DNA of 64,000 nt, taken from positions 186,001 to 250,000 of the forward strand of contig CAVTOD010000008.1 in assembly GCA_963736305.1 (NCBI GenBank). Reading direction: 5' to 3'. Position numbers and translations under genes: made by a program. The notes beneath the pieces were generated by a model that made no database searches, was not told where the DNA came from, and saw only the letters and a program-made list of their open reading frames with translations. This stretch comes from DASUPK01 sp963736305 (GTDB lineage: Bacteria; Actinomycetota; Thermoleophilia; Solirubrobacterales; 70-9). Each line of letters begins with the position of its first letter. The first letter of the stretch is position 1. Positions 31,639 through 41,312 of this stretch are shown one piece after another.

Positions 31639-31845
31639 ATGAAGACCGACATCCATCCCGAATACGTCCTCTCCCACGTGCACTGCTCGTGCGGAAACGA
31701 CTTCTATACGCGCTCCACGAAGCCCGAGCTGCACGTGGAGATCTGCTCGCAGTGCCACCCCTTCTATACGGGCAAGCAGAAGCTGGTTGACACCGGCGGC
31801 AGGGTCGAGCGGTTCCGTCGCCGGGCCGCCAAGCGCGCCCGTTGA
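31639..31845 (+). CDS. rpmE: 50S ribosomal protein L31
   Basis: A 68-residue L31 of the zinc-binding (C+) type: MKTDIHPEYVLSHVHCSCGNDFYTRSTKPELHVEICSQCHPFYTGKQKLVDTGGRVERFRRR. The four zinc cysteines are C16, C18, C37 and C40. It is part of the large ribosomal subunit and its zinc form is favoured when zinc is plentiful. It is co-transcribed with the DUF1385 gene (overlapping stop and TTG start). Confidence 0.96.
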   Translation: MKTDIHPEYVLSHVHCSCGNDFYTRSTKPELHVEICSQCHPFYTGKQKLVDTGGRVERFRRRAAKRAR

Positions 31846-32843
31846 GCACCGAAGCCGCCTCATCGCTGAACGGATCGCGGCCGAAGGCCGCCCAGTCCGA
31901 GCGAATGCCGGATGGCAAGCCCGTGGCCGTGGGAGACGCGCCGATCGGCGGGCAGGCGGTTCTCGAGGGAGTGATGATGCGCGGCGTCTCGACGTGGTCG
32001 GTGGCGTGCCGCACGCCGGAGGGCCGGATCGACGTCACCTCCGAGCCGATCGTCTCCTGGGCGAAGCGCAGCCGGATCCTCCGCCTGCCGGTGATTCGCG
32101 GGGTCGTTGCGCTCGGCGAGTCGCTCAAGATCGGCTTCAAGGCCCTGGCGATCTCGGCCAACGCCCAGCTCGCCGATGGAGAGGAAGAGGAGGAGATCGG
32201 CGGCTTCACCTGGGGCCTGACGATCTTCTTCTCCCTGCTGCTCGCGGTCGGGCTCTTCTTCGTCATCCCGGTCGGCGCGACCAGCCTGATCAAGGGATGG
32301 CTCGGCTCGGCGCTCCTCTTCTGGCTGGTCGAGGGGGTGCTGCGGACGACGATCTTCATCGGCTACCTGGCGCTGATCAGCAAGCTCCCCGACCTGCGGC
32401 GCGTCTTTCAGTACCACGGGGCCGAGCACAAGACGATCTCGTGCTTCGAGGCCGGCGACGAGCTCACGCCCGAGCGGGCGCAGGTGTACTCGCGGCTGCA
32501 CCCGCGCTGCGGCACCAGCTTCCTGCTGATCGTGATGGTGCTGGCGATCTTCGTCTTCGCGCCGATCGGCCTACCGGCCTGGTACTGGCTGGTCGCCTCT
32601 CGCATCCTCGGCATCCCGTTGATCGCCGGGCTCTCCTACGAGGTGATCAAGTGGGCGGGGAAGCACCGCAATAAGCGCTGGGTGCGCGCCGTGATGTGGC
32701 CGGGCCTGATGCTCCAGAACCTCACCACCCGCGAGCCGGACCTCGACCAGCTCGAGGTCGCGATCAGCTCGCTGCAGGCCGTGCTCGCCGTCGAGGATCC
32801 CTACGAGGCGAAGCGGGACCAGCCGATCGAGATCGTCGCGTAG
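31842..32843 (+). CDS. DUF1385 membrane protein (YqhQ-like)
   Basis: A 333-residue multi-pass membrane protein with both signatures of DUF1385: PIGGQAVLEGVMMRG near residue 35 and the later QYHGAEHKTISCFE ... HPRCGTSFLLIVM. About four or five hydrophobic segments follow residue 120. The family is found downstream of rpmE and upstream of prfA in many Gram-positive and actinobacterial genomes; its biochemical role is not known. TTG start overlaps the rpmE stop. Confidence 0.9.
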   Translation: MSTEAASSLNGSRPKAAQSERMPDGKPVAVGDAPIGGQAVLEGVMMRGVSTWSVACRTPEGRIDVTSEPIVSWAKRSRILRLPVIRGVVALGESLKIGFKALAISANAQLADGEEEEEIGGFTWGLTIFFSLLLAVGLFFVIPVGATSLIKGWLGSALLFWLVEGVLRTTIFIGYLALISKLPDLRRVFQYHGAEHKTISCFEAGDELTPERAQVYSRLHPRCGTSFLLIVMVLAIFVFAPIGLPAWYWLVASRILGIPLIAGLSYEVIKWAGKHRNKRWVRAVMWPGLMLQNLTTREPDLDQLEVAISSLQAVLAVEDPYEAKRDQPIEIVA

Positions 32844-32904
32844 TCGTCCGCAGTAAGAGGGTTCTCACCGGCGGCTAACCCTTCGCTAAGCCCGGCCTTC
32901 CACC

Positions 32905-33120
32905 ATGGCCGGCATGAACCTCGAAGTCCACATAGACAAGGGCGAGTGCCTCGCCTACGGCGACTGCGCGGAGCTGGCCCCGGGCGCCTTCGAGGTCAGG
33001 AAGGTGGCCAAGTTGGTCGGGCCGGCGCCGTCCCAGCAGCTGATCGACGCCGCCCGGGCCTGTCCGTCGGAGGCGATCACGCTCGTCGACGCCGACACCG
33101 GCGAGCGCGTCTACCCCTGA
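32905..33120 (+). CDS. [3Fe-4S]-type small ferredoxin
   Basis: A 71-residue ferredoxin with only three cluster cysteines: C15, C21 (CLAYGDC) and C53 followed by Pro (RACPSEAI). This is the pattern of the single-cluster ferredoxins that serve cytochrome P450s in actinobacteria. No P450 gene is in the window, so its partner is elsewhere. ATG at 32905 or 32914; the second gives the more usual N-terminus. It overlaps the histidine kinase end by 10 nt on the opposite strand. Confidence 0.85.
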   Translation: MAGMNLEVHIDKGECLAYGDCAELAPGAFEVRKVAKLVGPAPSQQLIDAARACPSEAITLVDADTGERVYP

Positions 33121-34562
33121 CCGGCGCCGGGCTTCAGGCCCGGGATCCGGAAGCGGATCGTCGCGCCCTCTCCGGGCGTGGAGCTCGCGCCGATCTCGCC
33201 CCCGTGCGCCTCGACGATCGCCTTGGCGATCGCCAGACCCAGCCCGCTGCCTCCCTGGGCGCGGCTGCGGCCCTCGTCCGTTCGGTGGAAGCGGTCGAAG
33301 ATCCGGCCGAGCTGGTCGGGCTCGATACCGGTGCCGTCGTCTCGGACCGCGAACACGGCGGAGCCGTTGTCCGAGTTGATCGAGATGTCGATGTGGCCAT
33401 CGGCGGCGGTGTGGCGCACGGCGTTGGCGACCAGGTTGCGGAGGACCTGAGAGAGCCGGTCAGGATCGGCGTCGAGCTCGCCATGGGCGGTCGACCCGAC
33501 GCTGTAGTGCCGTGAGCCGAGCAGTGGCAGGTCTCGGCGGAGGTCCTCGACGAAGTCATCGATCGGCATCCGGCGGCGCTGCACGAGCTCGCCGCGCTCG
33601 GCCTTCGCCAGCGTGAGCATGTCGGTGGTCAGCCGCTCCATGCGCCGGACCTCCTTCATCAGCTCGTCCGCCTCGGCCTGGACGGCATCGCGGTCGCCGG
33701 CGTGGTCCGTGAGCTGCTCGATCCGCCCGCGCAGCACGGTGAGAGGACTCCTCAGCTCGTGGGAGGCGTCCGAGACGAAGTCCCGCTGCAGGCTGAAGCC
33801 CTCCTCGAGCCGATCCATCATGTGGTTGAAGGAGTCCGCCAGCACGCCGGCCTCGTCCTCGCCGCTGTAGTCGATCCGGTGCGTGAGGTCCCCGGAGTCA
33901 ACCGCCGACGCAACCGCCGCCATCCTCCGGAGCGGGCGCGAGATCAGGTTCGCGAGCCAGATCGCGATCGCAACGGAGAGCACCAGGGCGCCGAGACCGA
34001 CCGCGATGAAGCGGTTTCGCAGAGACTGGAGGGCCTGGTCCACCGACGTGAGGGGATCCGCCACTCGGAAGGTGCCGATCCGGATCCCACCCGCCAGCAC
34101 CGGGTGGGTGAGGACTCGGAGCTCGCCGGTCTCGTCCGTGGAGATCGTCGTCAGGCCATCGCCCGCCGAGACGATCCCGCCGCCCTCCGTCTCTCCGCTC
34201 TCGCCGCCGCTCGAGCGGACCTCGGCCAGCTCCTCGTTCACGATCCGCACCTGGTTTGTGACCGGGGGGAGGCCCACCGGCGAGACGAGGTAGATGCGCG
34301 CCTCGGGGTGGTATCGCTGGCCGGCGACGAACCGCTCGCTTGCGGTCCGGAGGGTGGCCGGGTCGCGAACCCGGCCAGTGCTCAGCACCCGCTGCTGGTA
34401 CTCCGCGTACTGCTCGTTCAGCTCCCGATCGATGCGGCTGCGCAGATTCGCGGCGGTCGTCTCATGCAGTGCGAAGAAGCTCGCCGCCACAGCGGCCATG
34501 CTCACCGCGGAGATCGCGAGCACCAGTCGCAGCCGGATCCCGCTCGGCACCCACCTACGCAT
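33111..34562 (-). CDS. membrane sensor histidine kinase, OmpR-partner type
   Basis: A 483-residue kinase. Transmembrane helix 1 (residues 12-33), an external sensor of about 150 residues containing an acidic Gly/Ser loop (SSGGESGETEGGG), transmembrane helix 2 (about 185-206), HAMP (NLISRPLRRMAAVASAVDSGDL), HisKA with His268 in FVSDASHELRSPLTVLRG, then HATPase (NLVANAVRHT, DDGTGIEP, GSGLGLAI). It overlaps the regulator gene by 8 nt. It is divergent from the apbE operon, which it may control. Confidence 0.93.
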   Translation of the reverse strand: MRRWVPSGIRLRLVLAISAVSMAAVAASFFALHETTAANLRSRIDRELNEQYAEYQQRVLSTGRVRDPATLRTASERFVAGQRYHPEARIYLVSPVGLPPVTNQVRIVNEELAEVRSSGGESGETEGGGIVSAGDGLTTISTDETGELRVLTHPVLAGGIRIGTFRVADPLTSVDQALQSLRNRFIAVGLGALVLSVAIAIWLANLISRPLRRMAAVASAVDSGDLTHRIDYSGEDEAGVLADSFNHMMDRLEEGFSLQRDFVSDASHELRSPLTVLRGRIEQLTDHAGDRDAVQAEADELMKEVRRMERLTTDMLTLAKAERGELVQRRRMPIDDFVEDLRRDLPLLGSRHYSVGSTAHGELDADPDRLSQVLRNLVANAVRHTAADGHIDISINSDNGSAVFAVRDDGTGIEPDQLGRIFDRFHRTDEGRSRAQGGSGLGLAIAKAIVEAHGGEIGASSTPGEGATIRFRIPGLKPGAGQG

Positions 34563-35232
34563 CAGCGCTCACCAGCCGGTAACCGGCCGAGCGAACGGTC
34601 TGGATCGGAGCCTCGCCGTCGCCGTTGGCGAGCTTCCGGCGCAGGTATCCGATGTAGACGTCGAGCACGTTGGTTCCGGGGTCGTAGTCGTAGCCCCACA
34701 CCGCGTTCAGGATCTGGGCGCGCGACAGCACCTGGTCGGGGTGGCGCATCAGGTAGGCGAGCAACTCGAACTCGCGGGCCGTCAGCTTCACGCCGCGGCC
34801 ATCGCGATCGACGTGGCGGGTGCGGAAGTCGAGGCTGATCCCTCCGACCTCCAGTGACGTCGCGCTGGCCTGGCCCGGTTGGCGCAGGTGGGCCCTGATC
34901 CGGGCAAGCAGCTCGGCAAACGCGAATGGCTTGGTGAGGTAGTCGCTGGCGCCGAGATCGAGGCCGGTCACCACGTCGTCGGTCTCGGCGAGCGCCGTCA
35001 GCATGATCACGGGGAGGACCTCGTCGCTCTCCCGGATCCCCTTGACCACCTCCAGGCCGCTCTGCTTGGGCAGGAGGACATCCAAGATGACCAGCGCGTA
35101 GTCCCCGGTGCGCGCAAGCGCTAGGCCTTCCTCACCGTCGTAGGCGCAGGTGACCGAGTAGCCCTCGGCCTCGAGCCCGCGCTGGACGAACTCGGCGATC
35201 GGGCGCTCGTCCTCTACAACCAGGATGCGCAT
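34555..35232 (-). CDS. OmpR/PhoB-type response regulator
   Basis: A 225-residue response regulator with receiver (EDERPIAEFV, Asp51 in LVILDVLLPKQSG, Lys in YLTKPFAFAELLARI) and winged-helix DNA-binding domain (LTAREFELLAYLMRHPDQVLSRAQIL...VDVYIGYLRRKL). It is transcribed first, followed by its kinase. ATG 35232, 6 nt after TAGCAT. Confidence 0.94.
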   Translation of the reverse strand: MRILVVEDERPIAEFVQRGLEAEGYSVTCAYDGEEGLALARTGDYALVILDVLLPKQSGLEVVKGIRESDEVLPVIMLTALAETDDVVTGLDLGASDYLTKPFAFAELLARIRAHLRQPGQASATSLEVGGISLDFRTRHVDRDGRGVKLTAREFELLAYLMRHPDQVLSRAQILNAVWGYDYDPGTNVLDVYIGYLRRKLANGDGEAPIQTVRSAGYRLVSADA

Positions 35233-35238
35233 GCGGCC

Positions 35239-35244
35239 ATGCTA
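35239..35244 (-). promoter_or_regulatory. -10 box TAGCAT, leaderless start
   Basis: TAGCAT on the minus strand ends 6 nt before the ATG of the response regulator at 35232. Confidence 0.5.
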
Positions 35245-35335
35245 GGTGGGCGCCGCCAGGCGGGCCACGATCCCCTAAGAGAACTCTCATCGGGGCCTTA
35301 CGGGCTGTTCATCGCCCCGGTCGACTATCCCGGTT

Positions 35336-36325
35336 GTGATCTCAGCGCCGGACCAGCCCTACGTGGAGAACGACCGCCGCTTCAAGCTCTTCGGCTCGCA
35401 CGTCCGCGTCCTGATCGGGGCGCCGGATCGGCCCGGGCTGCCCTCTCCCGAGGCGATGGGCATCCAGATCGAGTTCTTCCTGCGGCTCCTGCACCGCAAG
35501 CTCACCCGCTTCGACGAGGGCAGTGAGCTCTGCGCGCTGAACGCCGAGCCGGGAGAGTCCTGCTCGGTCAGCCCGACCCTCGCTGTGGCCGTCGACGCGG
35601 CCCTCTCGGCGGCGCGCCGCTCCGGCGGGCTCGTCGATCCGACCCTGGTCGGCGAGCTCGAGGACGCCGGGTACGCCACCTCGCGTGCCGAGCTTCCCCC
35701 CGCCCGGATCGATGAGGCGCTTTCCGTCGCCCCCGATCGCACGCCGGCCTCCCCGCGGGCCGACGCCCGCTGGCAGGAGATCTCGGTTGACCCTGTCCCC
35801 GGAGTGGTGACGCGCCCTGCCGGCGTCCGGATCGACACCGGCGGCAGCGGCAAGGGGCTCGCCGCGGACCTGGCGGCCGATCGCCTCGCCGGCTATTCGG
35901 CCTTCGTGGTCGACGCCGGAGGGGACCTGCGCCTTGGCGGGGATCGCCCGCCCGAGCGCGCCGTCCGCATCGATCACCCGCTCGCCGAAGATCCCGCTCA
36001 CGAGTTCACGCTGGCCCGTGGGGCCGTCGCCACCAGCGGGATCAAGACCCGCCTCTGGCGCACGAACGACGGCTTCGCCCATCACCTGCTTGATCCCTCC
36101 ACCGGCCAGCCCGCCTGGACCGGCGTGATCCAGGCCACCTCGCTCGGCGCCACGGCCCTGGAGGCCGAGACTCTGGCGAAGATGGCGTTCCTCTCGGGGT
36201 CCGAGCGCGCCCGGGAGATCCTCGCTTTGCATGGTGGGCTGATCGTCCTCGACGACGGGACCGTGGAGCTCTGCGGCGCCCTGGCCGAACGTTCCGGCGA
36301 TCGCCGCGAGGCGGTGGCGGCGTGA
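35336..36325 (+). CDS. apbE: FAD:protein FMN transferase (ApbE)
   Basis: A 329-residue ApbE-family enzyme. Segments are the N-terminal LFGSHVRVLIG, ELCALNAEPGESCSVSP, GGSGKGLAADLAADRL, VDAGGDLRLGG and the C-terminal metal site ATSGIKTRLW...FAHHLLDPSTGQPAW. It has no signal peptide. It attaches FMN covalently to Thr/Ser of target proteins. The next gene is a ferric-reductase-like membrane protein (4-nt overlap), a pairing known for extracytoplasmic flavin electron transfer, but no protein with the FMN-acceptor motif is visible nearby. GTG start. Confidence 0.9.
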   Translation: MISAPDQPYVENDRRFKLFGSHVRVLIGAPDRPGLPSPEAMGIQIEFFLRLLHRKLTRFDEGSELCALNAEPGESCSVSPTLAVAVDAALSAARRSGGLVDPTLVGELEDAGYATSRAELPPARIDEALSVAPDRTPASPRADARWQEISVDPVPGVVTRPAGVRIDTGGSGKGLAADLAADRLAGYSAFVVDAGGDLRLGGDRPPERAVRIDHPLAEDPAHEFTLARGAVATSGIKTRLWRTNDGFAHHLLDPSTGQPAWTGVIQATSLGATALEAETLAKMAFLSGSERAREILALHGGLIVLDDGTVELCGALAERSGDRREAVAA

Positions 36326-36963
36326 ACTCCTACACCGATCCCGGCCAGCACATCTTCTGGATCGCCAGCCGCGCCTTCGGCGTGGTCGCCCTGGTGCTCG
36401 TTGCCGTCTCTGTCGGAATGGGCCTCGCGATGGCGATGCGCGCCGCCAAGGGCCCCGGCGCGATGGCCAGGCTGAAGCAGGCGCACGAGGCGACGGCCCT
36501 GGCCGCGCTGATCTTCATCGCCGCACATGGGCTCGTGCTCCTCGGTGACACCTATCTTCGGCCGGGCCTGTCTGGGATCGCAATCCCCTTCGTGATGTCC
36601 AGCAAGCCGCTCTGGAACGGCCTCGGCATCGTCGGCGGATGGCTCGCCGCCCTGCTTGGCCTGAGCTTCTACGTGCGGCGCTGGATCGGCCCCGGGCTCT
36701 GGCGAAAGATGCACCGCTGGACGCTCGCCGTCTACGCGCTCGCGGTGGTTCACACCCTCGGTGCGGGCACCGACGCCCGGTCCTTCTGGCTGCTGGTGAT
36801 CGTGATCGCGACGGTGGCGCCGCTCACCGTGATGGCGGCCGTGCGGCTGCTGCCGAGCGATGAGCCGGCCAGAGGGCGCCCGCGGCGCCGGATCCCGCTT
36901 CCCTCAGAGCAGCTCGCCGGCCCAGCCACTGCAAGCCCATACGACTACGAGCCCGCGCGATGA
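36322..36963 (+). CDS. ferric-reductase-like transmembrane protein
   Basis: A 213-residue membrane protein with about five to six hydrophobic helices (segments near residues 11-35, 54-72, 88-107, 135-150, 155-177). It carries histidines in helices suited to heme ligation (KQAHEATALAALIFIAAHGLVLLG, WRKMHRWTLAVYALAVVHTLGAG), the pattern of the ferric reductase/NOX/MsrQ transmembrane domain. The C-terminal 40 residues are a Pro/Arg-rich cytoplasmic tail. It would carry electrons across the membrane to an outside acceptor. GTG start, overlapping apbE and the next gene by 4 nt each. Confidence 0.85.
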   Translation: MNSYTDPGQHIFWIASRAFGVVALVLVAVSVGMGLAMAMRAAKGPGAMARLKQAHEATALAALIFIAAHGLVLLGDTYLRPGLSGIAIPFVMSSKPLWNGLGIVGGWLAALLGLSFYVRRWIGPGLWRKMHRWTLAVYALAVVHTLGAGTDARSFWLLVIVIATVAPLTVMAAVRLLPSDEPARGRPRRRIPLPSEQLAGPATASPYDYEPAR

Positions 36964-37409
36964 CCCCCGAACCGAGATATCCAGACCGAGTCCCGCACCG
37001 CTACGCCGGGCGGCCGCGCACCGCGCGCGAGGCACGCGCCGACCGGGCACGGCGCTACTCCTCCCGGGGACCGGTGCAATCCACCAAGTCCCTGACGGCA
37101 AAGCTCGGCGTGCTGGGGGTCGTGGCGACACTGGCGATCGGCGGGCTGATCGCCGCGCAGATGGCGTCCGGCCAGGATCCGGCGCTCGGCCCGAAGGCCG
37201 CGAAGAAGGCCAAGAAGACTTCAGCGAACGACACGACGAACGCCTCCTCGAACGGGGCCTCTTCCTCCACGGGCAGCTCGGGAACCGATCCCTACACGCA
37301 GGCCTACGGCGGCGACGGCTACTACGGCTCCTCGAGCGGCTACTCCACGGGCTCCGGCTACTCCACCCAGCAGTCGGCGCCTGCGCCGGTCACCAGCTCG
37401 ACCTCGTAG
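36960..37409 (+). CDS. single-pass membrane protein with Ser/Tyr/Gly-rich tail
   Basis: A 149-residue protein: a basic Pro/Arg-rich cytoplasmic part (1-42), one helix (about 49-67, LGVLGVVATLAIGGLIAAQMA), a Lys-rich stretch and an external low-complexity tail of Ser, Thr, Gly and Tyr (for example GGDGYYGSSSGYSTGSGYST). ATGA overlap with the ferric-reductase-like gene makes it part of the apbE operon. No FMN-binding domain or D-x-x-[ST]-G-A-[ST] flavinylation motif is present. Function unknown; a redox-active Tyr-rich tail or a wall-spanning spacer can be imagined but not shown. Confidence 0.7.
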   Translation: MTPEPRYPDRVPHRYAGRPRTAREARADRARRYSSRGPVQSTKSLTAKLGVLGVVATLAIGGLIAAQMASGQDPALGPKAAKKAKKTSANDTTNASSNGASSSTGSSGTDPYTQAYGGDGYYGSSSGYSTGSGYSTQQSAPAPVTSSTS

Positions 37410-37410
37410 C

Positions 37411-38673
37411 TCAGCCCAGGATCGTCAGCACACCCAGCGCGAGCACGGACACCGCGATCAGCGCGAGTGCGACTCCGGTGACGATCCGCCCGGTGGTCCC
37501 GAGCGCCTCGTCGCCCATCAGCTCGGTGTCCGCGGCCAGACGCCGCATGACGGGGAGCATCACCAGCAGCAGCACCGCGTTGAGTGCCTGGGAGAGGAAG
37601 AGGATCGGAATCAGCGGCGCGCCTGGAATCAGCACGAGTACAGCCGCGATCAGCACGACGCCGCCGAAGCTCAGATAGAAGAGCGGCGCCTCGGCGAAGG
37701 TGTCGTTGACGTCGGCGGCCTTGCCCTGGGTCTCCGCGACGGAGTAGGCGGTCGAGAGAGGCACAACAGCGGCGGCGAGCAGCGCGGCGCCCAGGAATCC
37801 CACACCGAACAGGGTCGACGCCGAGGAGCCGGCGAGCGGCTCGAGCGCCTTTGCGGCGTCACTCGCGTCGTTGATGTCGATGCCATTGACGTGGAGGGTG
37901 GCGGCGCAGGCGATCACGACGAAGAACCCGATCACGCCGGTGAGCAGCGCGCCGACCACCACGTCCACGTTCTCGAAGCGCAGGTCCTTGAGGCGCAGGT
38001 GCTTGTCGGCCGCATAGGACTGGATGAAGACGAGCCCCCAGGGCGCCAGGGTCGTACCGATCGTCGCGACGGCCACCAGGACGGCGTCCCGGGTGAGCGG
38101 CAGATGGGGGACGACCAGGCCCTTGGCGGCCTCGCCCCAGTCGGGGTGGGCGAGCAGTCCCGAGACGATGTAGGTGACGAAGACCGCGCTCAATGCGAGC
38201 AGGACATGCTCGACGCGGAAGAAGGACCCGCGCAGCACCAGGGCCGAGACGGCGATGCCCGCCAGCGGAACCGTGGCGTAGCGGCTGATCCCGGCAAGCA
38301 GCTCGAGGCTTGCCGCCACCCCGGCGAACTCCGCGCACATCGTTCCCACGTTGGCCACCACGAGGGCGGCGAGGACGAGCCGGGCCTCCGTGACCCCGTG
38401 CTGCTGGCGAACCAGCGTCAGCAGGCCCTTCCGGGTGACCACGCCCATCCGTGCTCCGAGCAGGTGGAAGACGATCAGCGCCGCGGTGGAGACAGCGAGC
38501 ACCCAGAGCAGCTCATAGCCGTACTTCGCCCCGAGGATGGAATAGGTGGTGATCCCGGCGGGGTCGTCGTCCGAGAGCCCGGCGAGGACGCCGGGGCCGA
38601 CGACGGCGAGCAGAGCCCCGGTGTATCCGGCGCCCAAGAGTGCGGGGCGGTGGCGAAGCAGCCAGGCGTGCAC
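37411..38673 (-). CDS. Nramp-family transporter lacking classical metal ligands
   Basis: A 420-residue protein with about 11 membrane helices of the Nramp fold. In helix 1 the usual DPGN is DDDPAGITTY. In helix 6 the usual MPH with metal-binding Met is APW (IGTTLAPWGLVFIQSY). Loss of the Met and Asn ligands is seen in Nramp-related magnesium transporters and other divergent groups, so Mn2+/Fe2+ import should not be assumed. The GTG at 38673 is preferred; the in-frame ATG at 38751 would overlap the prfA start and give a 26-residue Arg/Pro/His-rich extension. Convergent with the apbE operon, 1-nt gap. Confidence 0.82.
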   Translation of the reverse strand: MHAWLLRHRPALLGAGYTGALLAVVGPGVLAGLSDDDPAGITTYSILGAKYGYELLWVLAVSTAALIVFHLLGARMGVVTRKGLLTLVRQQHGVTEARLVLAALVVANVGTMCAEFAGVAASLELLAGISRYATVPLAGIAVSALVLRGSFFRVEHVLLALSAVFVTYIVSGLLAHPDWGEAAKGLVVPHLPLTRDAVLVAVATIGTTLAPWGLVFIQSYAADKHLRLKDLRFENVDVVVGALLTGVIGFFVVIACAATLHVNGIDINDASDAAKALEPLAGSSASTLFGVGFLGAALLAAAVVPLSTAYSVAETQGKAADVNDTFAEAPLFYLSFGGVVLIAAVLVLIPGAPLIPILFLSQALNAVLLLVMLPVMRRLAADTELMGDEALGTTGRIVTGVALALIAVSVLALGVLTILG

Positions 38674-38749
38674 ATGGCGGCCGGGCCTGCCACGCGGGTG
38701 CCTGCGGACGGGATGGGCTTGATCGGGTGGGTGCGCGACAATCGGGAGC

Positions 38750-39823
<1,074 letters not shown>

Positions 39824-39852
39824 GAGCCCAGACCTCGGCAGTCCGCGACGCG

Positions 39853-40674
39853 ATGGAGGGAGCGGTGAGCGCGCTCAGCGCCGCCGGCTGTGAGACCGCC
39901 CGCCTGGACGCCGAGCTCCTCCTCGCCCACGCGACCGGCTGGGACCGTGCTCAGCTCGCCGCCGACCCCGATCTGCGCCTGCCGGTCGGAGCGTCCCGGG
40001 AGTTCGCCGAGATGGTCCGTCGTCGCGCCCGGCGCGAGCCAGTCGCCTACATCCTGGGGCGGAAGGGGTTCCGGCGAATCGAGCTGATCGTGGACCGGCG
40101 AGTGCTGATCCCGAGACCCGAGACCGAGCTGCTGGTGGAGGTCGCCACGGAGGTCGGCGCCGCCTCGGTCCTCGACGTCGGCACGGGGAGCGGCGCGATC
40201 GCCCTGGCCGTCGCCGACGAGCTCCCGGAATCGCGCGTTCTCGCAATCGACACCTCGATGGATGCGCTCAGGGTCGCCCAGACGAACGCGGAGCGGCTTG
40301 GGCTCGACGACCGCGTGGACGTCGTCTCGCGGGGCGTTGACTCGCTGTCAGAAGCCGAGCCAGGCACCGGATCCGTCGATCTGCTGGTGGCCAACCTGCC
40401 ATATGTCAGCGAGGCCGAGTGGGAGGGGCTGGCGCCCGAGATCCGCGAGTACGAGCCACGCGCGGCGCTGGTGCCCGGGCCGACGGGACTGGAGGCCTTC
40501 ACGGCGCTGCTCGAAGCTGTTCGCGCTCTGGCGAGGCGACCGGCCGTCGTCGCGCTCGAGATCGGAGCCGGCCAGGCTGCGGCGGTGTCGATGCTGGTTG
40601 ACGCCGCCGGCTACGCGCAGGTCGAGACCCGTCGCGACCTTGCCGGTCATGACCGTGTTGTGATCGGGCGATGA
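39853..40674 (+). CDS. prmC: release factor glutamine methyltransferase
   Basis: A 273-residue PrmC/HemK. The N-terminal helical domain (LSAAGCETARLDAELLLAHATG), motif I VLDVGTGSGAIALAVA and the active-site NLPY (VANLPYVSEAEW; NPPY in most relatives) are present. It N5-methylates the GGQ glutamine of release factors. The first ATG is at 39853, but homologous sequence (TSAVRDAMEGAV) extends upstream to the prfA stop, so a non-standard start such as the CTG at 39820, overlapping the prfA stop, is possible. It overlaps tsaC by 4 nt. Confidence 0.93.
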   Translation: MEGAVSALSAAGCETARLDAELLLAHATGWDRAQLAADPDLRLPVGASREFAEMVRRRARREPVAYILGRKGFRRIELIVDRRVLIPRPETELLVEVATEVGAASVLDVGTGSGAIALAVADELPESRVLAIDTSMDALRVAQTNAERLGLDDRVDVVSRGVDSLSEAEPGTGSVDLLVANLPYVSEAEWEGLAPEIREYEPRAALVPGPTGLEAFTALLEAVRALARRPAVVALEIGAGQAAAVSMLVDAAGYAQVETRRDLAGHDRVVIGR

Positions 40675-41312
40675 CCGAGATCGTCTCGATCGATGTCGAC
40701 GGGCCGGACGCCGCGCGGTCCGCGCTCGAGCGCTGCGTGGGGGAAGGGGGCGTGGCGATCTTCCCGGCCGACACCCTCTACGGGCTGGCCTGCGATCCGC
40801 TCAACGCCGAAGCGATCGAGCGCATCCACTCGGTCAAGGGCCGAGGCGAGCGAAAGTCATCCGCCGTCATGTACTTCTCGCCGCTGGCGATGCGCGAGCT
40901 GGTCTCAGGGCTGGGGCCGAGGACCCGCGAGGCCGTGGCGGCGCTACTCCCGGGCCCCGTGACCCTGGTGGTTGCGAATCCGGAGCACCGCTACCCGCTG
41001 GCGTGCCGCGAGGACCTCGGGCGGCTCGGCGTGCGGCTGATCGAGGGACCGCTCGCCGGAGCGATGGCGCCCATCGTTCAGACCAGCGCCAACCGCACCG
41101 GCGAACCGGCGCCAAGGCGCTTCGAGGAGATCGACGGGCGGATCGTTGATCAGGCCGACGTCGCGATCGACGCGGGTGAGCTGATCGGCGAGCCCTCGAC
41201 CGTCATCGACATCGCGGGCATCGATTCAGGGGGCCGCTGGGAGGTCCTGCGCGAGGGCGCCGTGCCTGTCGCGGATGTGAACGGCCTACTCGAGCCGATC
41301 GCCCCGCGCTAG
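40671..41312 (+). CDS. tsaC: L-threonylcarbamoyladenylate synthase (TsaC/Sua5/YrdC)
   Basis: A 213-residue YrdC-fold protein without the extra C-terminal Sua5 domain. Key segments are FPADTLYGLACDPLNAEAIERIHSVKGR (substrate-binding Lys/Arg), LLPGPVTLVV, GVRLIEGP and SANRTGEPAP. It makes threonylcarbamoyl-AMP for t6A37 of tRNA. ATGA overlap with prmC. It shares CTAG with the opposite-strand SnoaL-like gene as overlapping stop codons. Confidence 0.93.
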   Translation: MTEIVSIDVDGPDAARSALERCVGEGGVAIFPADTLYGLACDPLNAEAIERIHSVKGRGERKSSAVMYFSPLAMRELVSGLGPRTREAVAALLPGPVTLVVANPEHRYPLACREDLGRLGVRLIEGPLAGAMAPIVQTSANRTGEPAPRRFEEIDGRIVDQADVAIDAGELIGEPSTVIDIAGIDSGGRWEVLREGAVPVADVNGLLEPIAPR

